A DNA stretch of 64,000 nt, taken from contig OZ250185.1 in the NCBI GenBank assembly GCA_965238265.1, forward strand, positions 3,162,001-3,226,000. Reading direction: 5' to 3'. The stretch comes from JAJDUF01 sp965238265 (GTDB taxonomy: Bacteria > Chloroflexota > UBA11872 > UBA12225 > JAJDUF01). The notes below the pieces were generated by a model. That model had not been told where the DNA came from. It worked only from the letters and a program-made list of their open reading frames with translations, and made no database searches. Position 1 is the stretch's first letter. The number at the start of each line of letters is the position of its first letter. A program made the position numbers and the translations under genes. This document shows positions 31,709-39,856 of this stretch, piece by piece.

Positions 31709-33160
31709 ATGCGGGTCGCCTGCGTGCTTATCACGCACCTGCGGGCAAAGGTGGAACTGCGCCGGCAGCCCCAGTGGCAGGACCGTCCGGTCCTGATCGT
31801 CGCCGGCCCCCCGGCACAGGCCAAGCTCGTGGTGGTCGACCGTTTCCCCGGGGCGGCGGCGGTGAGGCCGGGGATGACGCTGGAGCAGGCGCTGTCGCAC
31901 CACGCGGACGCCATCGTCCTGGACGCCGACGAGCCGCAGTACCGCCGGGTCTTCGGCCGGGTGCTCACGGCCTTACAGGAGCTCAGCGACCGGGTGGAGG
32001 GAGCCGAGCTGGGCACGGCTTACGTGCGCTGCGACGGTCTCGAAGGGCTGTTTTGCGGTGAGGCCGGCGTGGTTGCCGCGTTGCTGCAGGCCGTGCCCGC
32101 CGACCTGAGCCCCCGGGTCGGTATGGCGACCGCCAAGTTTCCGGCGTTCGTCGCCGCCCGGACCAGCCGGCCGCGCGGCGCAACCACGGTCCCCAACGAC
32201 GTGCGGGCCTTCCTCGCCCCCCATCCCATTGAGCTGCTCCCCGTCCCTACCCCCGTGCAGCACGAGCTGCACCGCTTCGGCCTGCACACGCTGGGGGCGG
32301 TCGCCGCCCTGGGCGAGCAGCTGCTCGCGGAGCGGTTGGGACCGGATGGACGGCAAGCGTGGGCGCTTTGCAACGGAACCGACGACCGTCCCGTCGTCCC
32401 CCTAGCGGTGGAGGAGGTGATCGTCGAGCACACCACGCTGCCCTTCCACTCCGCCGCCAGCGAGACGCTCGGCGTGGTGGTGGACACCCTGCTCCGGCGG
32501 GCCTACGCCCGGCCGGAGTTGCAGGGCCGGTGCGCTGGCGCGGCAGACCTCCGGTGCGCGGCGGATGGCGGGTCGCCCTGGGAGTTGAGCATCCAATTCA
32601 AGCAGCCCATTGGCGCATGGGAGCGGGCCTCCTTCGCCATCCGCAGCCGGCTGGCAGTGGACCATCCGCGGATCCCCGTCGAGGAGGTGACGCTCACGCT
32701 GTCCCGCATCACCGGCGTAGCGGCCACGCAACCGGGGCTATTGCCGGATGTGCGAGATGACGGGCAACGGTGGCTCGTTGCGGCGGATCGGCGGTTGCAG
32801 GCCCTGATGGGCGGTGGCCACGCCCTGTACCGGATCGTGACAGTCGCACCCTGGCATCCCGCGCCCGAGTTGCGCGCCATGCTGGTGCCCCTGGACCCGG
32901 CGGGCCGGGACGCCATGCGGCCCCTGCACGCACCGACGCCCGTGGCGGTGCAGGAGGGAACGGCCGGCGAGCCGGTGTCCGTGCGCGTCGCGCGGCGCTG
33001 GCAGCGGATCGTCCGCATCGCCGACCGGTGGGCCTTCGACCTCTGGTGGCTCCCAGTGCCCATCACCCGCGACTACTACCGGATTGACGCTGGCGACGAC
33101 CGGATGGTCACGCTGTTCCACGACCGGCGGGACGACCGCTGGTATCGGCAGGTGGCCTGA
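31709..33160 (+). CDS. imuB: ImuB-like catalytically inactive Y-family polymerase
   Basis: 483 aa from the ATG at 31709, chosen for the GGAGGAGG site 5 nt upstream; the longer frame would start in the promoter. The fold is that of DinB/UmuC polymerases, but the acidic residues that bind metal are lost. The usual DMDAFFA region reads ACVLITHLRAKVEL, and the SxDEAYLD region reads LGTAYVRCDGLEG. Loss of these residues is the mark of ImuB, which acts as an adaptor bringing DnaE2 to the beta clamp during mutagenic repair. It is directly controlled by the SOS operator at 31644-31665. No imuA is present; an IS630 remnant fills the expected upstream position. Confidence 0.9.
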   Translation: MRVACVLITHLRAKVELRRQPQWQDRPVLIVAGPPAQAKLVVVDRFPGAAAVRPGMTLEQALSHHADAIVLDADEPQYRRVFGRVLTALQELSDRVEGAELGTAYVRCDGLEGLFCGEAGVVAALLQAVPADLSPRVGMATAKFPAFVAARTSRPRGATTVPNDVRAFLAPHPIELLPVPTPVQHELHRFGLHTLGAVAALGEQLLAERLGPDGRQAWALCNGTDDRPVVPLAVEEVIVEHTTLPFHSAASETLGVVVDTLLRRAYARPELQGRCAGAADLRCAADGGSPWELSIQFKQPIGAWERASFAIRSRLAVDHPRIPVEEVTLTLSRITGVAATQPGLLPDVRDDGQRWLVAADRRLQALMGGGHALYRIVTVAPWHPAPELRAMLVPLDPAGRDAMRPLHAPTPVAVQEGTAGEPVSVRVARRWQRIVRIADRWAFDLWWLPVPITRDYYRIDAGDDRMVTLFHDRRDDRWYRQVA

Positions 33161-36100
33161 TGGCACCCGGCTACGTCGAGCTGCACGCCAAGAGCTTCTA
33201 CTCCTTCGGAGTGGGGGCCTCGCACCCGCACGAGCTGCTGGCCCAGGCCCAGGAGTACGGGTACCCCGCGCTGGCCCTGACCGACACCAACCTCTGTGGC
33301 GCGTTGGAGTTCGCGCAGCTCGCCAACAACCTGGGCCTCCGGCCCATCACCGGCGGCGAGATGACCCTGAACGATGGCTCACGGCTCACGCTGCTGGCCG
33401 GCACCCGGGCCGGGTACGCCAACCTCGCCCGGCTCTTCACCCTGGCCAACGCCGCCGACCGCCAGGCGCCGCAGCTCGACCCCGCCCACCTGCCCGCCCA
33501 CGCGGCGGGCGTCATCCTGCTGACGGGCGGGCGCGACGGACGGCTCGCGCGCTTGGCGCTGGCCGATCGCTACGCAGCAGCCCATGCGCTGCTGCGGCAA
33601 TACGTGGACTGGTACGGGTCCGGCGCGGTGTACGTCGAGTTGCAGCAGAATTTCCTGCATGGGGACCGTGACCGCAATCGCAAGCTGGTCGGCATCGCCC
33701 GGGCGGTCGGTGTACCGGTGGTGGCCACCAACGACGTCCTCTACCACTGTCCGGAGCGTTCCCGCCTGCAGGATGCGCTGGTCGCCGCCAAGCACAACAC
33801 CACCATTGATCAGGCGCTGCCGCAGCTCCGGCCCAACCAGCACTTCCACCTCAAGTCCCCGGCCCAGCTGGCGCAGCTCTTCGCCGGGTGCCCGGCGGCC
33901 GTGGCCAACACGCTGCGGGTGGCGGAGCGCTGCGCCTTCGACCTCAGCACCGATCTGGGCTACACGCTGCCGGCGCCCGCCGTGCCGGCGGGCTATACGG
34001 CGGAGCGCTACCTGCGGCAGCTCTGCGACCAGGCGGCCGCGCGGCGCTACGGCGGCGCCGTGCCGCAGCGCGTGGCGGCGCGCCTGCGAGAAGAACTCGC
34101 CCTCATTGAGCAGCTCCACCTCGCGGGTTTCCTGCTGCTCTACCGGGAGATCGTGCTCATCGCGCAGCGGATCATGGTGGAGCGCGGCCTGGTCGGCGCG
34201 GACACGCCGCTGGAGGAACGGCCGCCCGGCCGCGGGCGCGGCTCCTCGGTGGCGCTGCTGGTGGGCTACCTCATCGGCATCAGCCACGTCGATCCCCTCC
34301 AGTGGGGCCTCACCCTGGAGCGGTTCATCTCCGCGGACATGACCGTGCTGCCGGACATTGACCTCGACTTCCCCCGGGACCTCCGCGACGAGTTGATCGC
34401 GCGGGTCCACCGGCACTTCGGGCCGGAATACGCCGTCCTGACCGGGGCCATCAGCACCTACCAGGTCAAGGGCATCATCCAGGACCTCGGCAAAGCCCTG
34501 GGGCTGCCAGCGGAGCAGCTGTCCCGGCTCGCGAAGCAGTTGCACTCCCACGACGCCGCGGACCTGCGGGCCGAGTTGGCGGCGCTCCCGGACTTTCAGG
34601 ACAAAGTGGCTGCCGCCGGCTGGCGGGACCTGCTCGACCTCGCCCCCCAGTTGATGGGCGCGCCCAAGCTGCTCGGTCAGCACGTCGGCGGCATGGTGCT
34701 CAGCAGCACGCCCATCCCAGAGTTGGTCCCGATCCGAGCCAGTGCAATGGATGGCCGGTTCATCATGGACTGGAACAAGGACAGCGTGGCCGATGCCGGC
34801 TTCGCCAAGATCGATCTCCTCTCGCTGCCGGTGCTCGACCAGATTGAGGAGGCGTTGCGCCTGATCGAGGCGCGGGAGGGCCGGCGACCGGACCTCAGCC
34901 GGATTGATCCGGAGGACCCCCAAGTCTACGCCATGATTAACGCGGGCCGGTCCAAGGGGGTCTTCCTGCTCCAGTCACCCGCGCAGCTCAAGATGGGGCA
35001 GCGCCTGCGGGCCCGCAATCTGCTCGATCTCGCCTACCAGGTGGCCCTCATTCGCCCCGGCGTGGGGGTCCAGGGCAGCGCCGTGTCCCAGTTCGTTGCG
35101 CGTTACCGGCACGGGGCACCGTGGGAGTACGATCACCCGCTGGAAAAGCGCGCCCTGGCGCGGGGCTATGGGATCATCGTCTGGCAGGAGCAGGTCGTCC
35201 AGCTCATCATGGACGTGGCCGGCATGACGGCGGCCGAGGCCGACCAGTTGCGCCGCGCCTTCGCCAAGCCCAACAACGCGCACCTGCTCGCCCGACACTG
35301 GCAGCGGTTCCTGGCCGGCGCGCAGCGGAACGGCCTCTCGGAAACGCTGGCCCGGAAGATATTCGGCAAGATCAACGGCCATTACATGTTCCCCGAATCA
35401 CACTCGCACGCCTTCGCCATCACCGCGTACCAGGCCGCGTGGCTCAAGTGTCACTACCCGCTGGAGTTCTTCGTCGCGTTGCTGAACAACCAACCGATGG
35501 GGTTCTATCCGCTGGAGACCATCAAGCAGGATGCCCGGCGCTGCGGCGTGCCGTTCCTGCATCCCGGTGTGAACCGCAGTCAGGTGGTGTGTACCCCGGA
35601 GCGCGGTGCCGTGCGGCTGGGGCTGCAACTCATCCGAGGCGTTGGCCCGGCGGCGGCGCGGGACATCGTGCAGGAGCGGGACCGGCACGGCCCCTACCGC
35701 ACCGCGGGAGACCTGGTGCGGCGGACCGGGCTGCCACCACCGGCCGTGCGGTCGCTGGTGCTGGCCGGAGCGTTCGATGGCCTGACACCGCAGCGCCGGG
35801 CGGCGCTGTGGGAGGCGGAGCTCCCCCTGCGCCCGGCCCGGAATGGCCAGGTCGCGTTGCCGGTCTCCACGGCCGGCCGCGTACCCCGGCTGCCAGACTT
35901 CACGGAGCGCCAGCAGATGGCCGGCGAGTACCGGGTACTGGGCCTTTACCCTAGAGGTCACCTCATGGAGTTCGTGCGCCCCGGCCTGGGCCCCAATGTG
36001 CTCCGCACCGTGGAGGTGGAGCGGCGGGGCGATGGCACCTGGGTGACGGTGGCCGGGTGGCCGGTGGCCCGGCAGCATCCCCGCGGGCAGGACGGCACGG

Positions 36101-36309
36101 TGTTCGTGACCATCGAGGACGAGACGGGCGACGTGCAGATCATCATCTGGCCCGACCTGTTCGCCAGATGCCGCCGGGAGCTCGGCAGCCAGGTGGTGGC
36201 GGTCACGGGACGGGTGTCCAAGTGGGACGGGACGACGAACGTGATCGCAACGCGCCTGCGCGCGGTCCGGTCCGGCGTCACCATGCCGCCCGCGCATGAC
36301 TGGCACTGA
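33160..36309 (+). CDS. dnaE2: Error-prone DNA polymerase DnaE2 (ImuC)
   Basis: 1049 aa, the typical DnaE2 length. The order is a PHP domain (YVELHAKSFYSFGVGASHPH), the polymerase III alpha core with catalytic PDIDLDFPRDLRDEL near residue 400 and GRGRGSSVALLVGYLIGISH near 355, the HHH helix-hairpin-helix region (LIRGVGPAAARDIVQERDRH) and a C-terminal OB fold (VTVAGWPVARQHP, then the GTVFVTIEDETGDVQIIIWP strand set). It performs translesion synthesis with ImuB after DNA damage. The ATG overlaps the imuB stop (TGATG), so both come from the SOS-regulated mRNA. A truncated SRAP gene follows 60 bp downstream. Confidence 0.96.
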   Translation: MAPGYVELHAKSFYSFGVGASHPHELLAQAQEYGYPALALTDTNLCGALEFAQLANNLGLRPITGGEMTLNDGSRLTLLAGTRAGYANLARLFTLANAADRQAPQLDPAHLPAHAAGVILLTGGRDGRLARLALADRYAAAHALLRQYVDWYGSGAVYVELQQNFLHGDRDRNRKLVGIARAVGVPVVATNDVLYHCPERSRLQDALVAAKHNTTIDQALPQLRPNQHFHLKSPAQLAQLFAGCPAAVANTLRVAERCAFDLSTDLGYTLPAPAVPAGYTAERYLRQLCDQAAARRYGGAVPQRVAARLREELALIEQLHLAGFLLLYREIVLIAQRIMVERGLVGADTPLEERPPGRGRGSSVALLVGYLIGISHVDPLQWGLTLERFISADMTVLPDIDLDFPRDLRDELIARVHRHFGPEYAVLTGAISTYQVKGIIQDLGKALGLPAEQLSRLAKQLHSHDAADLRAELAALPDFQDKVAAAGWRDLLDLAPQLMGAPKLLGQHVGGMVLSSTPIPELVPIRASAMDGRFIMDWNKDSVADAGFAKIDLLSLPVLDQIEEALRLIEAREGRRPDLSRIDPEDPQVYAMINAGRSKGVFLLQSPAQLKMGQRLRARNLLDLAYQVALIRPGVGVQGSAVSQFVARYRHGAPWEYDHPLEKRALARGYGIIVWQEQVVQLIMDVAGMTAAEADQLRRAFAKPNNAHLLARHWQRFLAGAQRNGLSETLARKIFGKINGHYMFPESHSHAFAITAYQAAWLKCHYPLEFFVALLNNQPMGFYPLETIKQDARRCGVPFLHPGVNRSQVVCTPERGAVRLGLQLIRGVGPAAARDIVQERDRHGPYRTAGDLVRRTGLPPPAVRSLVLAGAFDGLTPQRRAALWEAELPLRPARNGQVALPVSTAGRVPRLPDFTERQQMAGEYRVLGLYPRGHLMEFVRPGLGPNVLRTVEVERRGDGTWVTVAGWPVARQHPRGQDGTVFVTIEDETGDVQIIIWPDLFARCRRELGSQVVAVTGRVSKWDGTTNVIATRLRAVRSGVTMPPAHDWH

Positions 36310-36368
36310 CGCCGGTCACGGCGCGGGGGGTGGCGGCAGCACCGCCGCCGGGGACATTCAGGGCTGAG

Positions 36369-36644
36369 CTGTGTGGACGCTACAGCCTGATCGCGGCGAT
36401 CGGGGACCTCGAGGGTCTGTTCGACTTCGTGTTCGGCGACACCGACTATACCCCCAGCTACAACATCGCCCCTACCCAGCGCGTCCTCACCGTCGTGGGT
36501 GCCATGCCCAGACGCGGCGGTTTCATGCGCTGGGGACTGACTCCGCGTTCCCGCGTGCGCGGGAATGACGGTTACGCAAAGGTCTCCCTGCGCGGGAATG
36601 GCGGATGGGGGTTCTTTTCAGAGCAATGCCGGGGGCTGGCTTAG
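36369..36644 (+). pseudogene. Truncated SRAP (YedK/HMCES-like) SOS-associated gene
   Basis: The frame starts with LCGRYSLIAAIGDLEGLFDF, continues SYNIAPTQRVLTVVG and MRWGLTP, then enters a GCGGGAATGAC palindromic repeat (about 36545-36610) that supplies nonsense and a stop. Intact SRAP proteins begin MCGRY and need Cys2 at the new N-terminus; here the codon before Cys is CTG. Only about 60 of roughly 220 residues remain. SRAP proteins crosslink to abasic sites, so its place after dnaE2 fits an SOS repair operon that lost its last gene. Confidence 0.75.
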
Positions 36645-37261
36645 AGCAGCCCGTGCTCCCGCGCTTTGGTCACCAACTCGACGCGCGAGTGGACGCCCAG
36701 CTTCAGGAACAGGTTGTGGACGTGGTACTCCACCGTTCTCTGCTCGATGCTGAGGGTCGCGGCGATTTCGTCGTTGTGCTGTCCGCTACCGAGCAGGGCG
36801 AGCACTCCCCGTTGCCGGTCCGTGAGCGGGATGTCGCGCGGAACGCTCGTCGCCGCGTCCGGTGGCCAGACGGTCTGTCCGGCTGCCACCGCCCGAATGG
36901 TCGCGATGATCTGCTCGATTGACTGTCGCTTGGCGAGGTAGCCGGACACGCCCAGCTGGCGCAGTTGCTGCACGGTGGGCGGGTCCTCGTGCGCGGTGTA
37001 GGCGATCACCCTCACCTCCGGCTGCGTCTCTTGTATCGTCTGAGCGACTTCCACGCCGCTAGCGTCGGGCAGCGTCAGGCCCAGCAAGACGATGTCGGGC
37101 CGGTGCTTGCAGACGGCCTCCAGCGCCCTGGTACCGGAACCAGCGACGCCCACCACGGTAATGTCGTCTACCAACGCGCTCAAGTATGGTGGCAGACACT
37201 GTCGCACGACCGCGTAGTCATCCACGACCAGGACGCGGATCGGGGTATCGCGCGGTGGCAT
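36641..37261 (-). CDS. NarL/LuxR-type response regulator lacking the phosphoacceptor Asp
   Basis: 206 aa from the ATG at 37261, which follows GGGAGGGGG; the longer frame is rejected. The receiver domain has the acidic pair D14-D15 (VLVVDDYAV), the Thr switch (AYTAH) and Lys (YLAK). At the site of phosphorylation, however, it reads IVLLGLTLPD with Gly61 where IVLLDLTLPD is expected; GGC instead of GAC is a one-base change. The C-terminal LuxR HTH is normal (LTDRQRGVLALLGSGQHNDE, then QRTVEYHVHNLFLKLGV). No sensor kinase is adjacent. It may be phosphorylation-independent or constitutively set. Confidence 0.88.
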   Translation of the reverse strand: MPPRDTPIRVLVVDDYAVVRQCLPPYLSALVDDITVVGVAGSGTRALEAVCKHRPDIVLLGLTLPDASGVEVAQTIQETQPEVRVIAYTAHEDPPTVQQLRQLGVSGYLAKRQSIEQIIATIRAVAAGQTVWPPDAATSVPRDIPLTDRQRGVLALLGSGQHNDEIAATLSIEQRTVEYHVHNLFLKLGVHSRVELVTKAREHGLL

Positions 37262-37420
37262 TATGGCCCCCTCCCGTACCTGCACACATGTAACCACCGG
37301 CCAATACGCCCCCTATCTACAGGCTCGCGTGTGTTTCTGTCAACCGCTGACAGTGGTGGTGGCCGTCACGTAGCATTGGACCGAGCGCAGTGCTGGCCAT
37401 CGCGGCCGCTGGAGGTAGGT

Positions 37421-37819
37421 ATGAACAGTGCCGTAGTCTGGACCGTGGGGAGCTTTCTGGGGGGCCGCATCTTGGAACGGGTCGTCGCTGCCGCGCTCGG
37501 CTCGGCCGGCGGCCGGCGGTTGATGCAGCGCTGGGACAAGCGGGAGCTCACCCCGTTCGAGCATCGTATGCTGGCGCAGCAATGGGCGGGCGGGATTGCC
37601 AAGGCGTTTATCGCCGCCGGCCCCATCATGGCGGCGGTGATGAGCTTGCGGGGCAGCGTTGGCTCCGGCGACACGGCCGACACTGGGCACCAGTCCTTCG
37701 ATTGGGCACGGGCCATCTCCCGGACGGCCGAGCTGCTGCTGGCCGTGGGCGCCATTCTCAAGGTGGTCGGCGAGTACCTGGAGCACCGCGAGGATGTCGA
37801 GGCGGAGCACGAGGGCTGA
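37421..37819 (+). CDS. Small membrane protein, hypothetical (132 aa)
   Basis: The ATG at 37421 is preceded by GGAGG (37411-37415). The sequence shows a glycine-rich N-terminal hydrophobic stretch (VWTVGSFLGGRILERVVAAA), a basic loop (GGRRLMQRWDKREL), a second hydrophobic segment (GGIAKAFIAAGPIMAAVMSL) and a third near the end (TAELLLAVGAILKVVGEYL), finishing with an acidic tail. No family recognised and no clear partner; it diverges from the regulator gene and could be its target. Confidence 0.65.
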   Translation: MNSAVVWTVGSFLGGRILERVVAAALGSAGGRRLMQRWDKRELTPFEHRMLAQQWAGGIAKAFIAAGPIMAAVMSLRGSVGSGDTADTGHQSFDWARAISRTAELLLAVGAILKVVGEYLEHREDVEAEHEG

Positions 37820-38060
37820 GTCGTTAGGGCAGCGTCACCGGCGCCTCGGCCCTATCATTGCGGCGGAAGCCGCAGTGACGAGACGGGAGCCAGCACCGTC
37901 ATTCCAGGACGCCAGACAACCTATTTTTATAGCAATGACGAGCACCTGAGCGCGATGCAGCGCACGCTCTGTGCCCTCTGTGGCTAAAAAACCTGCCCCT
38001 GTCAGGGGACCATAGGGGCCCCGGAACAATGGGAGAAGGGGAGTCATTGAGACAGCCGCT
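37820..38060. repeat. Repeat-bearing intergenic region
   Basis: Holds a CTCTGTGCCCTCTGTGGCTA segment (37970-37989), whose inverse occurs near 63932, and the element AGGGGACCATAGGGGCCCC. No gene seen. Confidence 0.45.
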
Positions 38061-39449
38061 CTACGCCAACAGTTTGCCGGGATTGAGCAGCCCTTTCGGG
38101 TCTACGGCCCGCTTGAACGCGCGCATCAGTGCCATCGTGGCCGGGTCCACGTTCAGGGGCATGAACTTCCGCTTCATAATCCCCACACCATGCTCCCCGG
38201 AGATCACACCGCCTAGCTCGGTCGCGGCCGCGATAATGGCGTCCGCAGCCGCCTCCCCCCGCCGCCGCTCGTCGGCATCGAGGCTGCTGAATAGCACGTT
38301 GGGGTGCAAATTGCCGTCGCCAGCGTGACCGAACAATACCACCGGCACGCCGTATTCCTGCCCGATCTCCTTGACCCGCCGCGCCATCGTCGGGATCGCC
38401 GGGCGCGGCACGCAGATGTCCTCGCCGATCTTGTCCGGCCGCACCCGGCCCAAGGCGCCCGTGATAGAGCGCCGCGCCGTCCAGAGCGCTTCCGCCTCGT
38501 CTGCCGTGGCGGCCAGGCGTACCTCGCGGGCGCCGGCGGCCGTGCATAGGTCGCGGACCCGTGCTGCATCGCGGTTGGCCTCGCGCTCGTCGCCATCGGT
38601 TTCGATGAGCAGGATGGCCTCCACGTCGAGCGGCAGACCAAGGCCGCGGTAGGCCTCCACACAGCGAATGGCGATGTCGTCCATCAGCTCGATCAGCGCC
38701 GGTGTAATCCCCTCCCGCAGGATGATGGAGACGGTGCGCGTGGCGGCTTCGAGCCGTGGGAACACGGCCAGCAGTACCCGCCGCGCCGGGGGCGTGGGAA
38801 TCAGCCGGACTTCAACCAGCGTGATCGCGCCGAGCGTGCCTTCCGAGCCGACAAACAGGGCCAGCACGTCCCAGTCCTCCGCGCGGCGCAGCGAGAGCAC
38901 CTCGCCGTCGAGCAGCACGACTTCCAACGCCTGCACGTAGTCCTGGGTGACGCCATATTTCAGCCCCCGGGGGCCACCCGCGTTCTCCGCCACGTTGCCA
39001 CCGAGCGACGAGACCTTGAAGCTCGACGGGTCGGGCGGATAGAACAGCCCGGCCGGTGTTACCGCAGCGAGGAGATCGCCGGTGAGCACCCCCGGCTCGG
39101 CAATGGCGCGGCGGCGAGTCGTCTCGACGGCACGCAGCCGGTTGATGCGGCTGAGGTCGAGCACCAACTCGTGGCTGAGGGGCACACATCCGCCCGACAG
39201 GCCGGTGCCGCTGCCGCGCGGAATGATGGGTAGGTCGTGGGCGTTGGCGTAGCGCAAGACGGCCGCCACTTGGCGCGTATCCGCCGGCTGCACGACGGCC
39301 AGGGGCGGGGTGCCCCGCAAGACCGTCGTGCTGTCGTAGGAGTAGCCGAACAGCGCCGCCGGCTCGGTGATTATCCGTCGTGGCCCGACGAGCCGGCCGA
39401 GGTCGCGCCGGACAGCGGCGGTGGCGCTCGCAGATAGCACACCAGTCAT
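38061..39449 (-). CDS. glcD: FAD-linked glycolate/D-lactate oxidase, GlcD type
   Basis: 462 aa. An N-terminal PCMH/FAD_binding_4 domain (IIPRGSGTGLSGGCVP for the pyrophosphate of FAD, then PDPSSFKVSSLGGNVAENAG and GLKYGVTQDYV) is followed by the FAD-oxidase C-terminal domain with LFGHAGDGNLHPNVLF and the closing GGVISGEHGVGIMKRKFM. These are the standard marks of GlcD and D-2-hydroxyacid dehydrogenases. It would oxidise a 2-hydroxyacid to the 2-oxoacid, passing electrons to the membrane chain, usually with GlcE/GlcF, which are not in this window. Substrate choice between glycolate and D-lactate is open. Confidence 0.93.
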   Translation of the reverse strand: MTGVLSASATAAVRRDLGRLVGPRRIITEPAALFGYSYDSTTVLRGTPPLAVVQPADTRQVAAVLRYANAHDLPIIPRGSGTGLSGGCVPLSHELVLDLSRINRLRAVETTRRRAIAEPGVLTGDLLAAVTPAGLFYPPDPSSFKVSSLGGNVAENAGGPRGLKYGVTQDYVQALEVVLLDGEVLSLRRAEDWDVLALFVGSEGTLGAITLVEVRLIPTPPARRVLLAVFPRLEAATRTVSIILREGITPALIELMDDIAIRCVEAYRGLGLPLDVEAILLIETDGDEREANRDAARVRDLCTAAGAREVRLAATADEAEALWTARRSITGALGRVRPDKIGEDICVPRPAIPTMARRVKEIGQEYGVPVVLFGHAGDGNLHPNVLFSSLDADERRRGEAAADAIIAAATELGGVISGEHGVGIMKRKFMPLNVDPATMALMRAFKRAVDPKGLLNPGKLLA

Positions 39450-39856
39450 GGGGTAGCTCCGAGGTCACTCCCGATTCGAGGTGCCGCAAAATCTGCGACC
39501 ATGGCGGCGGCGCTCTCCGCTGGCCAGGACTGATCGTGATGCACGGCCGGCTCCCGGGGAGGCGGGGGATGCCGCCGCGCCGCCCGTCATTGGCATGAAA
39601 ATAACACCCAGCCGTCATTCCCGCCCAAGCGGGAATCCGGCTTTCGCGGCACCCTGGACTCCGGCGAAAGCCGGAGTGACGATGGGAGGGGCCGGTGCTC
39701 CCCGTTCGCATCGGCGCAGCCATTCGTTATAATCAACAGTAGGAATAACAGCAATATGGCCCGATCGCCGATCCTCACAGTGCTAGTGGCCTGTCGCCTC
39801 GCTGCTTTGGTCAGTTCCCTCCCCGGGCTGTTTCTACGGCGATCCGGCCGGGAAGG
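39450..39856. repeat. Intergenic region with two back-to-back palindromic repeats
   Basis: ATTCCCGCCCAAGCGGGAAT (about 39615-39634) and ACTCCGGCGAAAGCCGGAGT (about 39658-39677). A TATAAT at 39728-39733 with a weak upstream TTCGCA may be the NYN gene promoter. A minus-strand frame here with a lipoprotein-like run is judged spurious. Confidence 0.5.

Noticed and set aside
33379..34923. 514-codon minus-strand frame in dnaE2
   Set aside because: Shadow of dnaE2, whose catalytic motifs are intact.
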